Assembly (NCBI RefSeq): GCF_000418325.1
Contig: NC_021658.1
Coordinates: 13,806,501 to 13,870,500, forward strand
From: Sorangium cellulosum So0157-2
GTDB lineage: Bacteria; Myxococcota_A; Polyangia; Polyangiales; Polyangiaceae
Direction of reading: 5' to 3'
DNA length: 64,000 nucleotides
Shown here one piece after another: positions 16,470-23,888 of the stretch. The notes beneath the pieces are model-generated. The model was not told where the DNA came from, made no database searches, and saw nothing but the letters and a program-made list of their open reading frames with translations. The position numbers and the translations under genes were made by a program. The number at the start of each line of letters is the position of its first letter. The stretch's first letter is position 1.

Positions 16470-18707
16470 CTACCCGCGATCCTCCTCGCGACGCACCTTC
16501 ACCGCGCACGCCTTGTACGACGGCTGCCTCGAGTACTGATCGAACGCCGGGAACGTCAGCTTGTTCGTGATCTCGTAGTGCATCGGGATGAAGATCTCCC
16601 CCGGCTGCACCGAGTTCGTCACGAACGCCCGCGCCTTGATCTCCGCGCGGCGCGACGCGATGACCACCCACTCGTTCATCTCGACGCCGAGCTTCTTCGC
16701 GTCGACCGGGCTCAGCTCGGCGTAGATCTCCTTCGGATAGAGCCGCTGCAGCACCGCCGACTTCTTGGTCCGCGTCTGCGTGTGCCACTGGCTGGAGCTC
16801 CCTCGACCGGTGAGCAGCGTGAACGGATACTGCTCGTCGGTCGGCTCCGGCAGCTGCCGCGGCGCCTGGAACGCGAACTTCGCCCTCTGGTCCGGCCGGT
16901 AGAACGCGCCGTCCTCGAACAGCCGCCGCTCGTTCGTCTCGAACGACGCCCCCTCGGGGTACGGCCACTGGATGCCGCCCCGCTCGTCGATCATCGCGTA
17001 ATCCTCGATCCCCGTGATGTCGCACGGCTGCCCCTTCGAGAGCCGCTTCAGGATCTGGAAGACCGCCTCCGGGCTCTTCCACTCCTTGAACAGATCGCCG
17101 CACCCCCAGTACTGCGCGACGAGCTGGAAGATGTGGAAGTCGGCCAGCGCCTGCCCCGGCGCCCGCGCGACCTTCTTCACGAGGCCGATGCGCCGCTCCG
17201 AGTTGATGAACGTGCCCTCCTTCTCGGCCCACGAGGCCGCCGGCAGCACGAGGTGGGCGCGCTCCACCGTCTCGGTCGTCGCATACATGTCCTGCACCAC
17301 GAGGAACTCCAGGCGGCCGAGGAGCTCGTGCAGGTCCTCCTGGTTGATCCACGAGTGGGCCGGGTTCGTCGCGATGATCCAGAGGCCCTTGATCTTCCCC
17401 TTCAGGATGCCTTCGATGATCTGATCGTACGCCAGGCTGTTCCGGGTCGGGATGACCTCCTCCGGGACGCCGAGGATCCCGGCGATCTTCTTCCGGTGCT
17501 CCTCCTTCGTGAAGTCGTGGCCGGCGAACAGGGCCGTCGTGTTGCTGAACATCCGCGAGCCCATCGCGTTGCACTGGCCCGTGATGGAGTTCGCCCCGGT
17601 CCCGGGCCGCCCGATGTTCCCCGTCATCAGCGCGAGGTTGATGAGCGACTGCGCGACCCGCACGCCCTCGTGGCTCTGGTTGACGCCCATGGTCCACCAG
17701 AACGACACCCGCTTGCCGCTGTGGATCGTCTCCGCGAACGTCGCGAGCTGCTCCTCGCCGATCCCCGTCGCCGCGGCGACCCGCGCCGGGGTGAACTCCT
17801 CGACGTGCGCCTTGAACTGCTCGAAATCGACCGTGTGCGCGTCGATGAACTCCCTGTCGATCCACCCGCGCTTGATCAGGATGTGCGCGATGCCGTAGAA
17901 CAGCGTCAGATCCGACTTCGGCTTCAGCGCATAATGCGCCGTCGCCGCCATCGCCGTCTCGGTCTTGCGCGGATCCACGACGAGGATCGCCGGACGGTGC
18001 TTGTTCTTGCACAGCCGCTCCCACATGATCGGGTGGGCGATGCAGAGGTTCGAGCCGACGAGCACCACGACGTCGGACTCCTCGAAGTCGCGGTACGTGT
18101 AGGGCGGCGCGTCGAACCCGAACGACTCCTTGTAGGCGACCACCGCCGTCGCCATGCACTGCCGGGTGTTGCCGTCCCCGTGCAGCATGCCCATCCCGAA
18201 CTTCGCCAGCGCCCCGAGGAAGGCCATCTCCTCGGTGACGATCTGCCCCGTGCTGATGAAGGCGACCGACTCCTTGCCGTGCGCCTCCTGGATCGCCTTG
18301 AACCGGTCGACGAACGTGCGCAGCGCGACGTCCCACTCCACCCGCTCCAGCTTCCCGCGGGCGTTCCTGAGGAGCGGCGCGGTGGCGCGGTCGCTCGCCC
18401 GGAGCGGCGTGAGCGCCTCCCAGCCCTTCGGGCACGCCATCCCGAGGTTGACCGGATAGTCGGTGTTCGGAGAGAGGTTGATCGCCTCGCCGTCCTTGAG
18501 GTGGACGTTCAGCCCGCACCCGGTCGCGCAGAAGCCGCACACGACCGTGGTCGTCTGATCGGGCTTCAGCCGCGCGGGCACCCGCCCGAGGCCGAACTCG
18601 CCGGGGGTGAGCAAGAGCTCGCGCGTGAGCGGCCCGTTCCGCTGGAGGAGCAGGTTGTCCGCCTTCTTGGGCTCCGCTTCCGTCTTCTTGGCGTCGGGGG
18701 TGGTCAT
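16470..18707 (-). CDS. nasA: Assimilatory-type nitrate reductase, molybdenum catalytic subunit
   Basis: This 745-residue molybdopterin oxidoreductase has an N-terminal [4Fe-4S] site (Cys57, Cys60, Cys64, Cys92) and the pattern NTRQCMATAV with Cys184 in the position of the NapA/NasA molybdenum ligand. Later TNPAHSWINQ and LTGRGSSSQWHTQTRT blocks are typical of the cytoplasmic nitrate reductase branch. No twin-arginine signal is present, so it acts in the cytoplasm, reducing nitrate to nitrite for NirBD. Its ATG overlaps the stop codon of the preceding Fe-S/membrane fusion gene (ATGA), so that fusion is probably its electron donor. A formate dehydrogenase reading is less likely because nirBD is adjacent. 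Confidence 0.82.
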   Translation of the reverse strand: MTTPDAKKTEAEPKKADNLLLQRNGPLTRELLLTPGEFGLGRVPARLKPDQTTTVVCGFCATGCGLNVHLKDGEAINLSPNTDYPVNLGMACPKGWEALTPLRASDRATAPLLRNARGKLERVEWDVALRTFVDRFKAIQEAHGKESVAFISTGQIVTEEMAFLGALAKFGMGMLHGDGNTRQCMATAVVAYKESFGFDAPPYTYRDFEESDVVVLVGSNLCIAHPIMWERLCKNKHRPAILVVDPRKTETAMAATAHYALKPKSDLTLFYGIAHILIKRGWIDREFIDAHTVDFEQFKAHVEEFTPARVAAATGIGEEQLATFAETIHSGKRVSFWWTMGVNQSHEGVRVAQSLINLALMTGNIGRPGTGANSITGQCNAMGSRMFSNTTALFAGHDFTKEEHRKKIAGILGVPEEVIPTRNSLAYDQIIEGILKGKIKGLWIIATNPAHSWINQEDLHELLGRLEFLVVQDMYATTETVERAHLVLPAASWAEKEGTFINSERRIGLVKKVARAPGQALADFHIFQLVAQYWGCGDLFKEWKSPEAVFQILKRLSKGQPCDITGIEDYAMIDERGGIQWPYPEGASFETNERRLFEDGAFYRPDQRAKFAFQAPRQLPEPTDEQYPFTLLTGRGSSSQWHTQTRTKKSAVLQRLYPKEIYAELSPVDAKKLGVEMNEWVVIASRRAEIKARAFVTNSVQPGEIFIPMHYEITNKLTFPAFDQYSRQPSYKACAVKVRREEDRG

Positions 18708-20437
18708 CAGGAGAGTCCTCCAGGCATCTTGGACGCGGGCGCGGCGGCGAAGAAGAGGTACCGCTCGAGGAGCTCGCCCGCGAGGCAGAACAGGAACGCC
18801 ACGACCGCCATGGCCATCAGGACCTCGGAGCTGACGCCGCTGTTCGGCGCCGAGAAGAGGCTGAGCGCCGGCAGGACGATGCCGCCGAGCGCGCCGCAGG
18901 CGAACCGCCAGCCGGTCGCGCCCTTCAGCTCCCCCGTCATCAGGATCGCGCTCCGCTTGAGCGTCGAGTGGCTCCGCCTCCGGAGGTGCCGGAACATCGA
19001 GAGCTCGACGAGCAGCTTGAGCCCCATCGTCACGCACAGGAACCCGCTCAGCGCGCGGAAGCCGCCGGTCAGGAGCAGCGCCGCGTGCTCGTCGCTGAGG
19101 AGCAGCGCCACCATCAGGACCGTCGAGCTCCCGAGCACGGCCGCCGTGCTCGCGAACTTGAAGCCCGTGAGGCCGCCGCTCCAGTGGTCGCGCTGGGTCG
19201 CCGCGTACACCATCACCGAGCAGAACACGCCGAGCATCCCGCTCAGCGCGACCGCGTAGGACAGCGGCGTCTGCAGCTGGCCGAGCGGCGACAGCGGCGC
19301 GAGCGCCGGGATCGAGGGCACCCAGAACGAGGCGGCGTAGAGCGTCCCGGCGCCGGCGAAGAGCGAGAAGCCGAGGATCTCCCGGCTGAGCCACGACGTC
19401 TTGAGCCCGAGGAACGCCCGGAACGCGAACTGCGGCCGGCCCAGGTGGAGGAGGCTCGCGCCCAGCGCGGCGAGCCCGAAGACGAGCGCGAAGGTGGCGC
19501 TGTGGCCGCCGAAGCCCCGGGTCGCCCGCGCGCCGAGGAGCTCGTTCAGGGCGAGGCTCACGCAGAACGCGCCGACCGAGAGCTGCGTGAGCACGAGCAT
19601 CGCGACGAGCGGAGGGTGGGAGTGCTCCCGGCTCACCTGGTAGAAGTCCGCGGGGAGCATGTTGCGCGGGAGCGATTTCTTCGTCTTGTAGCTGGTCGTC
19701 GGGATCGTGATCTCCGGCGCCGCCGCCCCCGGCAAAAAGACGTTGGTCTGGCTCTCCTGCACGGCCTGCGCCTGGTCGACCACCGTGATGCGGATGGCGC
19801 CGTTCGGGCACGACTGCACGCACGCCGGGGCCTCGTCGTTGGCCAGCCGGTCGCTGCACATGTCGCACTTGCGCACGATCCCCCGCTCCGCGTTGAACTT
19901 CGGAGCGTCGTAGGGGCACATCAGGATGCAGTACTGGCAGCCGATGCACTGATCATCGAGGTGCTTGACGATGCCGGTGATCGGGTCCTTCTCGTAGGCC
20001 TTGACCGGACACCCCGACATGCACGCCGGGTCCAGGCAGTGGTGGCACGCCGTGGTCACGCTCTGCTGCGCCGGCGCCTGGGGCGTGCCGCCGTGGAGGA
20101 GCCCGACCGAGCGCCACACCTCGTCCTCGTCGAGGCCGTTCAGGCTGTGGCAGGCGGTGACGCACGCCTTGCACGCGGTGCAGGCGTCCAGATCGACCTC
20201 GAAGGCGTACTGCTGCCCGGGCTTCGGCTTCTCGAACGGGATGAGGTCGCGGTAGTACTTGGACTGGGCCGGGAGCGCGTGCTCCTCGTGCAGCTTGGAG
20301 AACCGCTCGACCGCCGTGAGCTTCTGCTGGTCGGCGAGGAGCGCCTGGAGCAGGTTCTTGTTGCTGTCCTGGATCTTCGGCGGCGAGTTGACGATGGGTA
20401 AACGAAAGTGAGTGTCCGACACCTTTGCAACGCTCAT
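18707..20437 (-). CDS. DmsB-DmsC fusion: Fe-S electron transfer plus membrane anchor
   Basis: The 576-residue protein fuses two subunits that are separate in DMSO reductase. Residues about 78-215 hold four Cys clusters of a DmsB-type ferredoxin (CTACKACVTAC, CHHCLDPACMSGC, CIGCQYCILMC, CDMCSDRL with CVQSC). Residues about 275-570 form a DmsC-like anchor with roughly eight hydrophobic helices. It would take electrons from membrane quinol and pass them to the catalytic subunit encoded immediately downstream. There is no Tat signal, so the Fe-S part faces the cytoplasm. The ATG at 20437 follows AGGGA by 7 nt. Confidence 0.85.
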   Translation of the reverse strand: MSVAKVSDTHFRLPIVNSPPKIQDSNKNLLQALLADQQKLTAVERFSKLHEEHALPAQSKYYRDLIPFEKPKPGQQYAFEVDLDACTACKACVTACHSLNGLDEDEVWRSVGLLHGGTPQAPAQQSVTTACHHCLDPACMSGCPVKAYEKDPITGIVKHLDDQCIGCQYCILMCPYDAPKFNAERGIVRKCDMCSDRLANDEAPACVQSCPNGAIRITVVDQAQAVQESQTNVFLPGAAAPEITIPTTSYKTKKSLPRNMLPADFYQVSREHSHPPLVAMLVLTQLSVGAFCVSLALNELLGARATRGFGGHSATFALVFGLAALGASLLHLGRPQFAFRAFLGLKTSWLSREILGFSLFAGAGTLYAASFWVPSIPALAPLSPLGQLQTPLSYAVALSGMLGVFCSVMVYAATQRDHWSGGLTGFKFASTAAVLGSSTVLMVALLLSDEHAALLLTGGFRALSGFLCVTMGLKLLVELSMFRHLRRRSHSTLKRSAILMTGELKGATGWRFACGALGGIVLPALSLFSAPNSGVSSEVLMAMAVVAFLFCLAGELLERYLFFAAAPASKMPGGLS

Positions 20438-20556
20438 CGAGATTCCCTGTCTACCCGGCGCGGAAACCCAGCCCGGAGAATTCCAAGAGGCACAACGAAA
20501 GCGGCGACGTGACCGTCGCGAAGCGGAGCGCGGCGCTGCCCCGAGCGCTCACGCGG

Positions 20557-20955
20557 TCAGCTCGCCGCGCCGGGCGGCGGCGCCGCGCTGTAGACCTCGA
20601 CGCGCCCGCCCCGGATCCGGGTGGGATACACGGGGATGCGGACGGTCGGGTCGTCGAGGCACTGGCCCGTGCGCAGGTCGAAATTCTGCTTGTAGATCGG
20701 GGAGGCGATCTTGGGCACGCCCCCCTTGTCGCCGACGATCCCGCGGGAGAGGACGAACGCCTTGCTGAACGGGTCGAAGTTGCTGATGGCGTAGATCTCC
20801 TCGCCCTCGCCGACCCGGACGACCGCGACCTGGCGCTTCCCCAAGAGCGCGCAGACCCCCGTGTTCGGGATGATGTCCTCGACCCCGCAGACCTCGACCC
20901 AGCCCTGGCCCGCGCCCTCGCTTCTCGGCGATTCCGACATGTGCAGCTCGTTCAT
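20557..20955 (-). CDS. nirD: Nitrite reductase small subunit NirD
   Basis: This 132-residue Rieske-fold protein matches NirD: GVCALLGKRQVAVVRV, SNFDPFSKAFVLSRGIVGD and SPIYKQNFDLRTGQCLDDP follow the family in order. Like other NirD proteins it lacks the Cys/His ligands of a true Rieske cluster. It is the small partner of NirB in NADH-dependent nitrite reduction to ammonium. The ATG at 20955 follows GAGGGA and lies 36 bp after the nirB stop, so the two are co-transcribed. Confidence 0.9.
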   Translation of the reverse strand: MNELHMSESPRSEGAGQGWVEVCGVEDIIPNTGVCALLGKRQVAVVRVGEGEEIYAISNFDPFSKAFVLSRGIVGDKGGVPKIASPIYKQNFDLRTGQCLDDPTVRIPVYPTRIRGGRVEVYSAAPPPGAAS

Positions 20956-20991
20956 GGCGATTTCCCTCGGAAGAGGCCCCTCGGCCCGCGG

Positions 20992-23532
20992 TCAGATCAT
21001 CTCCTCGACGAGCGTCGACTTTTCCTTCCAGGCCGCGGGGCGGTGCTGCGCCCGCTCGCTGACGAAGACGATGCTCCGGTCGGGCTCGCCGGCGTTCACG
21101 AACGGGCGGAACTGCTTGAGCTTCTCGGGATCGGAGACCGCGGCCTTCCACTCGCACTCGTAGGTCGCGATGAGGTGGGCCATCTCCTTCTCGAGCTCCT
21201 CGCAGATCCCGAGCGAGTCCTCGATGATGACCTGGCGGAGGTAATCCATGCCGCCCTCGAGGTTGTTGAACCACGTGGCCGTGCGCTGGAGCCGGTCCGC
21301 CGTGCGGATGTAGAACATCAGGAACCGGTCGAGGTACTTGATGAGCGTCGCCTCGTCGAGATCCGCGGCGAAGAGCTGGGCGTGCTGCGGCTTCATCCCG
21401 CCGTTGCCGCAGAGATAGAGGTTGTAGCCCTTCTCGGTCGCGATGATCCCGAAGTCCTTGCTCTGCGCCTCGGCGCACTCGCGCGCGCAGCCGGACACCG
21501 CGGACTTCAGCTTGTGCGGGCTGCGCAGCCCCTTGTAGCGGTTCTCGACCGCGACCGCGAAGCCCACCGAGTCCTGCACGCCGTAGCGGCACCAGGTGCT
21601 GCCCACGCACGACTTCACGGTGCGGAGCGCCTTGCCGTAGGCGTGCCCCGACTCGAAGCCGGCGTCGATGAGCTCGCCCCAGATGTCGGGCAGCTGCTCG
21701 AGCCGCGCCCCGAACAGGTCGACGCGCTGCCCGCCCGTGATCTTCGAGTACAGGTTGTACTTCTTCGCGACCTGCCCGAGGGCGATGAGCTGATCGGGCG
21801 TGATCTCGCCGGCCGCCACGCGCGGCACCACCGAGTAGGTGCCGTCCCGCTGGACGTTGGCCATGTAGCGATCGTTCGTGTCCTGGAGCGGGAGGTGCTT
21901 CTTGTTCAGGATGTGCTCGTTCCACGTCGAGGCGAGGATCGAGGCCACCGCCGGCTTGCAGATCTCGCACCCCTTGCCCTTGCCGTGGCGCTCGATGAGG
22001 TCGTCGAAGGTCTTGATCGCGTGGACCCGGACGAGGTGATAGAGCTCCTGCCGCGAGTAGTTGAAGTGCTCGCAGATGTAGTTCGTCACCGCGACGCCGG
22101 CCTTCTTGAGCTCCTTCTTCAGGATGTCGGTGATCAGCGTGGTGCACGAGCCGCAGCCGGTGCCCGCCTTGGTGTGCCCCTTGATGGCGGCGAGCGTGAC
22201 GTGCTTGTCGTCGCAGATGGCCGAGCAGATGGCCTTCTTCGTGACGTTGAGGCACGAGCAGATCGTCGCGGTGTCGGGCAGCGCCTCGACCCCGAAGCCC
22301 GCCGGCTTCGCGCCCTCGCGCGCCGTGACGATGAGGTCCTCGGGGTTCGGCGGCAGGACGATCTTGTTCTGCACGAGCTGGAGCAGCTGCCCGTAGTTCG
22401 AGGCGTCGCCGACCAGGATGCCGCCGAGGAGGTGCTTGCCGTCCGAGCTGACGACGAGCTTCTTGTAGACGTTCGAGGTCGCGTTCATGAAGCTGACCAC
22501 GCGCGCGCCCGGCTGCGCCGCGAACGCGTCGCCGAAGCTCGCGACGTCCACGCCCATCAGCTTGAGCTTGGTGCTCATGTCGAAGCCGGCGAAGGTCTCC
22601 TTCCCGCCGGTGAGGGCGTCGGCCGCGACCTTGGCCATGTGGTAGCCGGGCGCCACGAGGCCGTAGAGCTGGCCTTGATAGCTCGCGCACTCGCCGATCG
22701 CGTAGATGTCCGGATCGGACGTCTGACAGCGCTCGTTGATGACCACGCCGCCGCGGCTGCCGATCGCGAGGTCGCACGCCCTGGCGAGCTCGTCCCGCGG
22801 CCGGATGCCGGCGGAGAAGACGATCATGTCGGTCGCGAGATCGGTCTGGTCGGCGAAGAGCATCCGCGCCACGCGGCCGTGCTCCGCGACGATCTCCGTG
22901 GTCGAGGTGTTCGTGTGCACGTGGACGCCGAGCGACTCGATCTTCCGGCGGAGGATCGCCCCGCCGGCGTCGTCGACCTGGAGGGCCATCAGGCGCGGGG
23001 CGAACTCCACGACGTGGACCTCGAGCCCCATGTTCTTGAGCGCGTTGGCCGCCTCCAGCCCGAGCAGGCCGCCGCCGATGACCGTGCCGACCTTCGCGCC
23101 CTTCGCGTGGGCCGCCATGGCCTCGAGGTCCTCGATCGTGCGGTAGACGAAGCAGCCCTTCGTGTCCTTGCCCTTGATGGGCGGCACGAACGGGTACGAG
23201 CCCGTGGCGAGGATGAGCTTGTCGTAATAGACCGTCTTCCCCTTCGCGGAGGTCACGGCCTTCTTACGGCGGTCGATCGATACGGCCTTGTCGCCCAGGT
23301 GGACCTGAATCCCCGCCTCCTCGTAGAGGCCGGGCTTCACCATCGAGAGGTCGTCGGCCGATTTCCCGCTGAAGAAGGCGGACAGGTTCACCCGATCATA
23401 GGCGAGCCGGGGCTCCTCGCAGAAGGTCGTGATGTTCCATTCGCGCAGGGACCCACCGAGGACCATGTTCTCGATGAGCTTGTGCCCGACCATGCCGTTG
23501 CCGATGACGAGGAGGTCCTTCTTCTTGCTCAT
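20992..23532 (-). CDS. nirB: NADH-dependent nitrite reductase large subunit NirB
   Basis: The 846-residue cytoplasmic enzyme reduces nitrite to ammonium. The FAD-binding start is VIGNGMVGHKLIE and the NAD-binding glycine motif is VIGGGLLGLEAANAL. Two BFD-like [2Fe-2S] segments follow (CSCLNVTKKAIC with GTGCGSC near 420-460, then GKGCEICKP). The C-terminal siroheme/[4Fe-4S] half has GSTWCRYGVQDS and VSGCARECAEAQSKD. The ATG at 23532 follows AGGTGG by 7 nt; an upstream in-frame start lacks support. It leads a minus-strand cluster nirB-nirD-dmsBC fusion-nasA. The 356 bp upstream hold its promoter region, in which I see no clear consensus site. Confidence 0.93.
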   Translation of the reverse strand: MSKKKDLLVIGNGMVGHKLIENMVLGGSLREWNITTFCEEPRLAYDRVNLSAFFSGKSADDLSMVKPGLYEEAGIQVHLGDKAVSIDRRKKAVTSAKGKTVYYDKLILATGSYPFVPPIKGKDTKGCFVYRTIEDLEAMAAHAKGAKVGTVIGGGLLGLEAANALKNMGLEVHVVEFAPRLMALQVDDAGGAILRRKIESLGVHVHTNTSTTEIVAEHGRVARMLFADQTDLATDMIVFSAGIRPRDELARACDLAIGSRGGVVINERCQTSDPDIYAIGECASYQGQLYGLVAPGYHMAKVAADALTGGKETFAGFDMSTKLKLMGVDVASFGDAFAAQPGARVVSFMNATSNVYKKLVVSSDGKHLLGGILVGDASNYGQLLQLVQNKIVLPPNPEDLIVTAREGAKPAGFGVEALPDTATICSCLNVTKKAICSAICDDKHVTLAAIKGHTKAGTGCGSCTTLITDILKKELKKAGVAVTNYICEHFNYSRQELYHLVRVHAIKTFDDLIERHGKGKGCEICKPAVASILASTWNEHILNKKHLPLQDTNDRYMANVQRDGTYSVVPRVAAGEITPDQLIALGQVAKKYNLYSKITGGQRVDLFGARLEQLPDIWGELIDAGFESGHAYGKALRTVKSCVGSTWCRYGVQDSVGFAVAVENRYKGLRSPHKLKSAVSGCARECAEAQSKDFGIIATEKGYNLYLCGNGGMKPQHAQLFAADLDEATLIKYLDRFLMFYIRTADRLQRTATWFNNLEGGMDYLRQVIIEDSLGICEELEKEMAHLIATYECEWKAAVSDPEKLKQFRPFVNAGEPDRSIVFVSERAQHRPAAWKEKSTLVEEMI

Positions 23533-23888
23533 GCAAACCCACCTTTGGACCCGGTGAGTCACTCTCACCGTCACTGCCGTACTGCCGTCCGAGCGCGGCG
23601 CAGGCCGCAGTCTCGGACAGGATCTTGTCTACTGTGACCTCTGTTTCACAACTGTTTCGCTGGAATAAATTGTGTGTCCGATGGCGCGCTCGAGCCCGGA
23701 CATTCCCTCTGTTTCCTGCGTGTTTCGCGGCGCCCGGCGAGCGCAACGAGGCTGCGCGCGAGGGCGATCTCGACAGCGTCAATGAAAGGAAACGGGCGAT
23801 TATCGCGAATCAGGAGGAGTTTGTTTCGCGCGTGTGTCGCGCCGCCGCGGCGACTGCATTGCAGTTCTGAAAGGCGGCGGCGGGCCGG

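Noticed and set aside
23533..23888. Defined promoter for nirB
   Set aside because: TTGTGA and weak -10-like sequences can be found, but spacing and matches are poor, and no clear sigma-54 or regulator site was seen.
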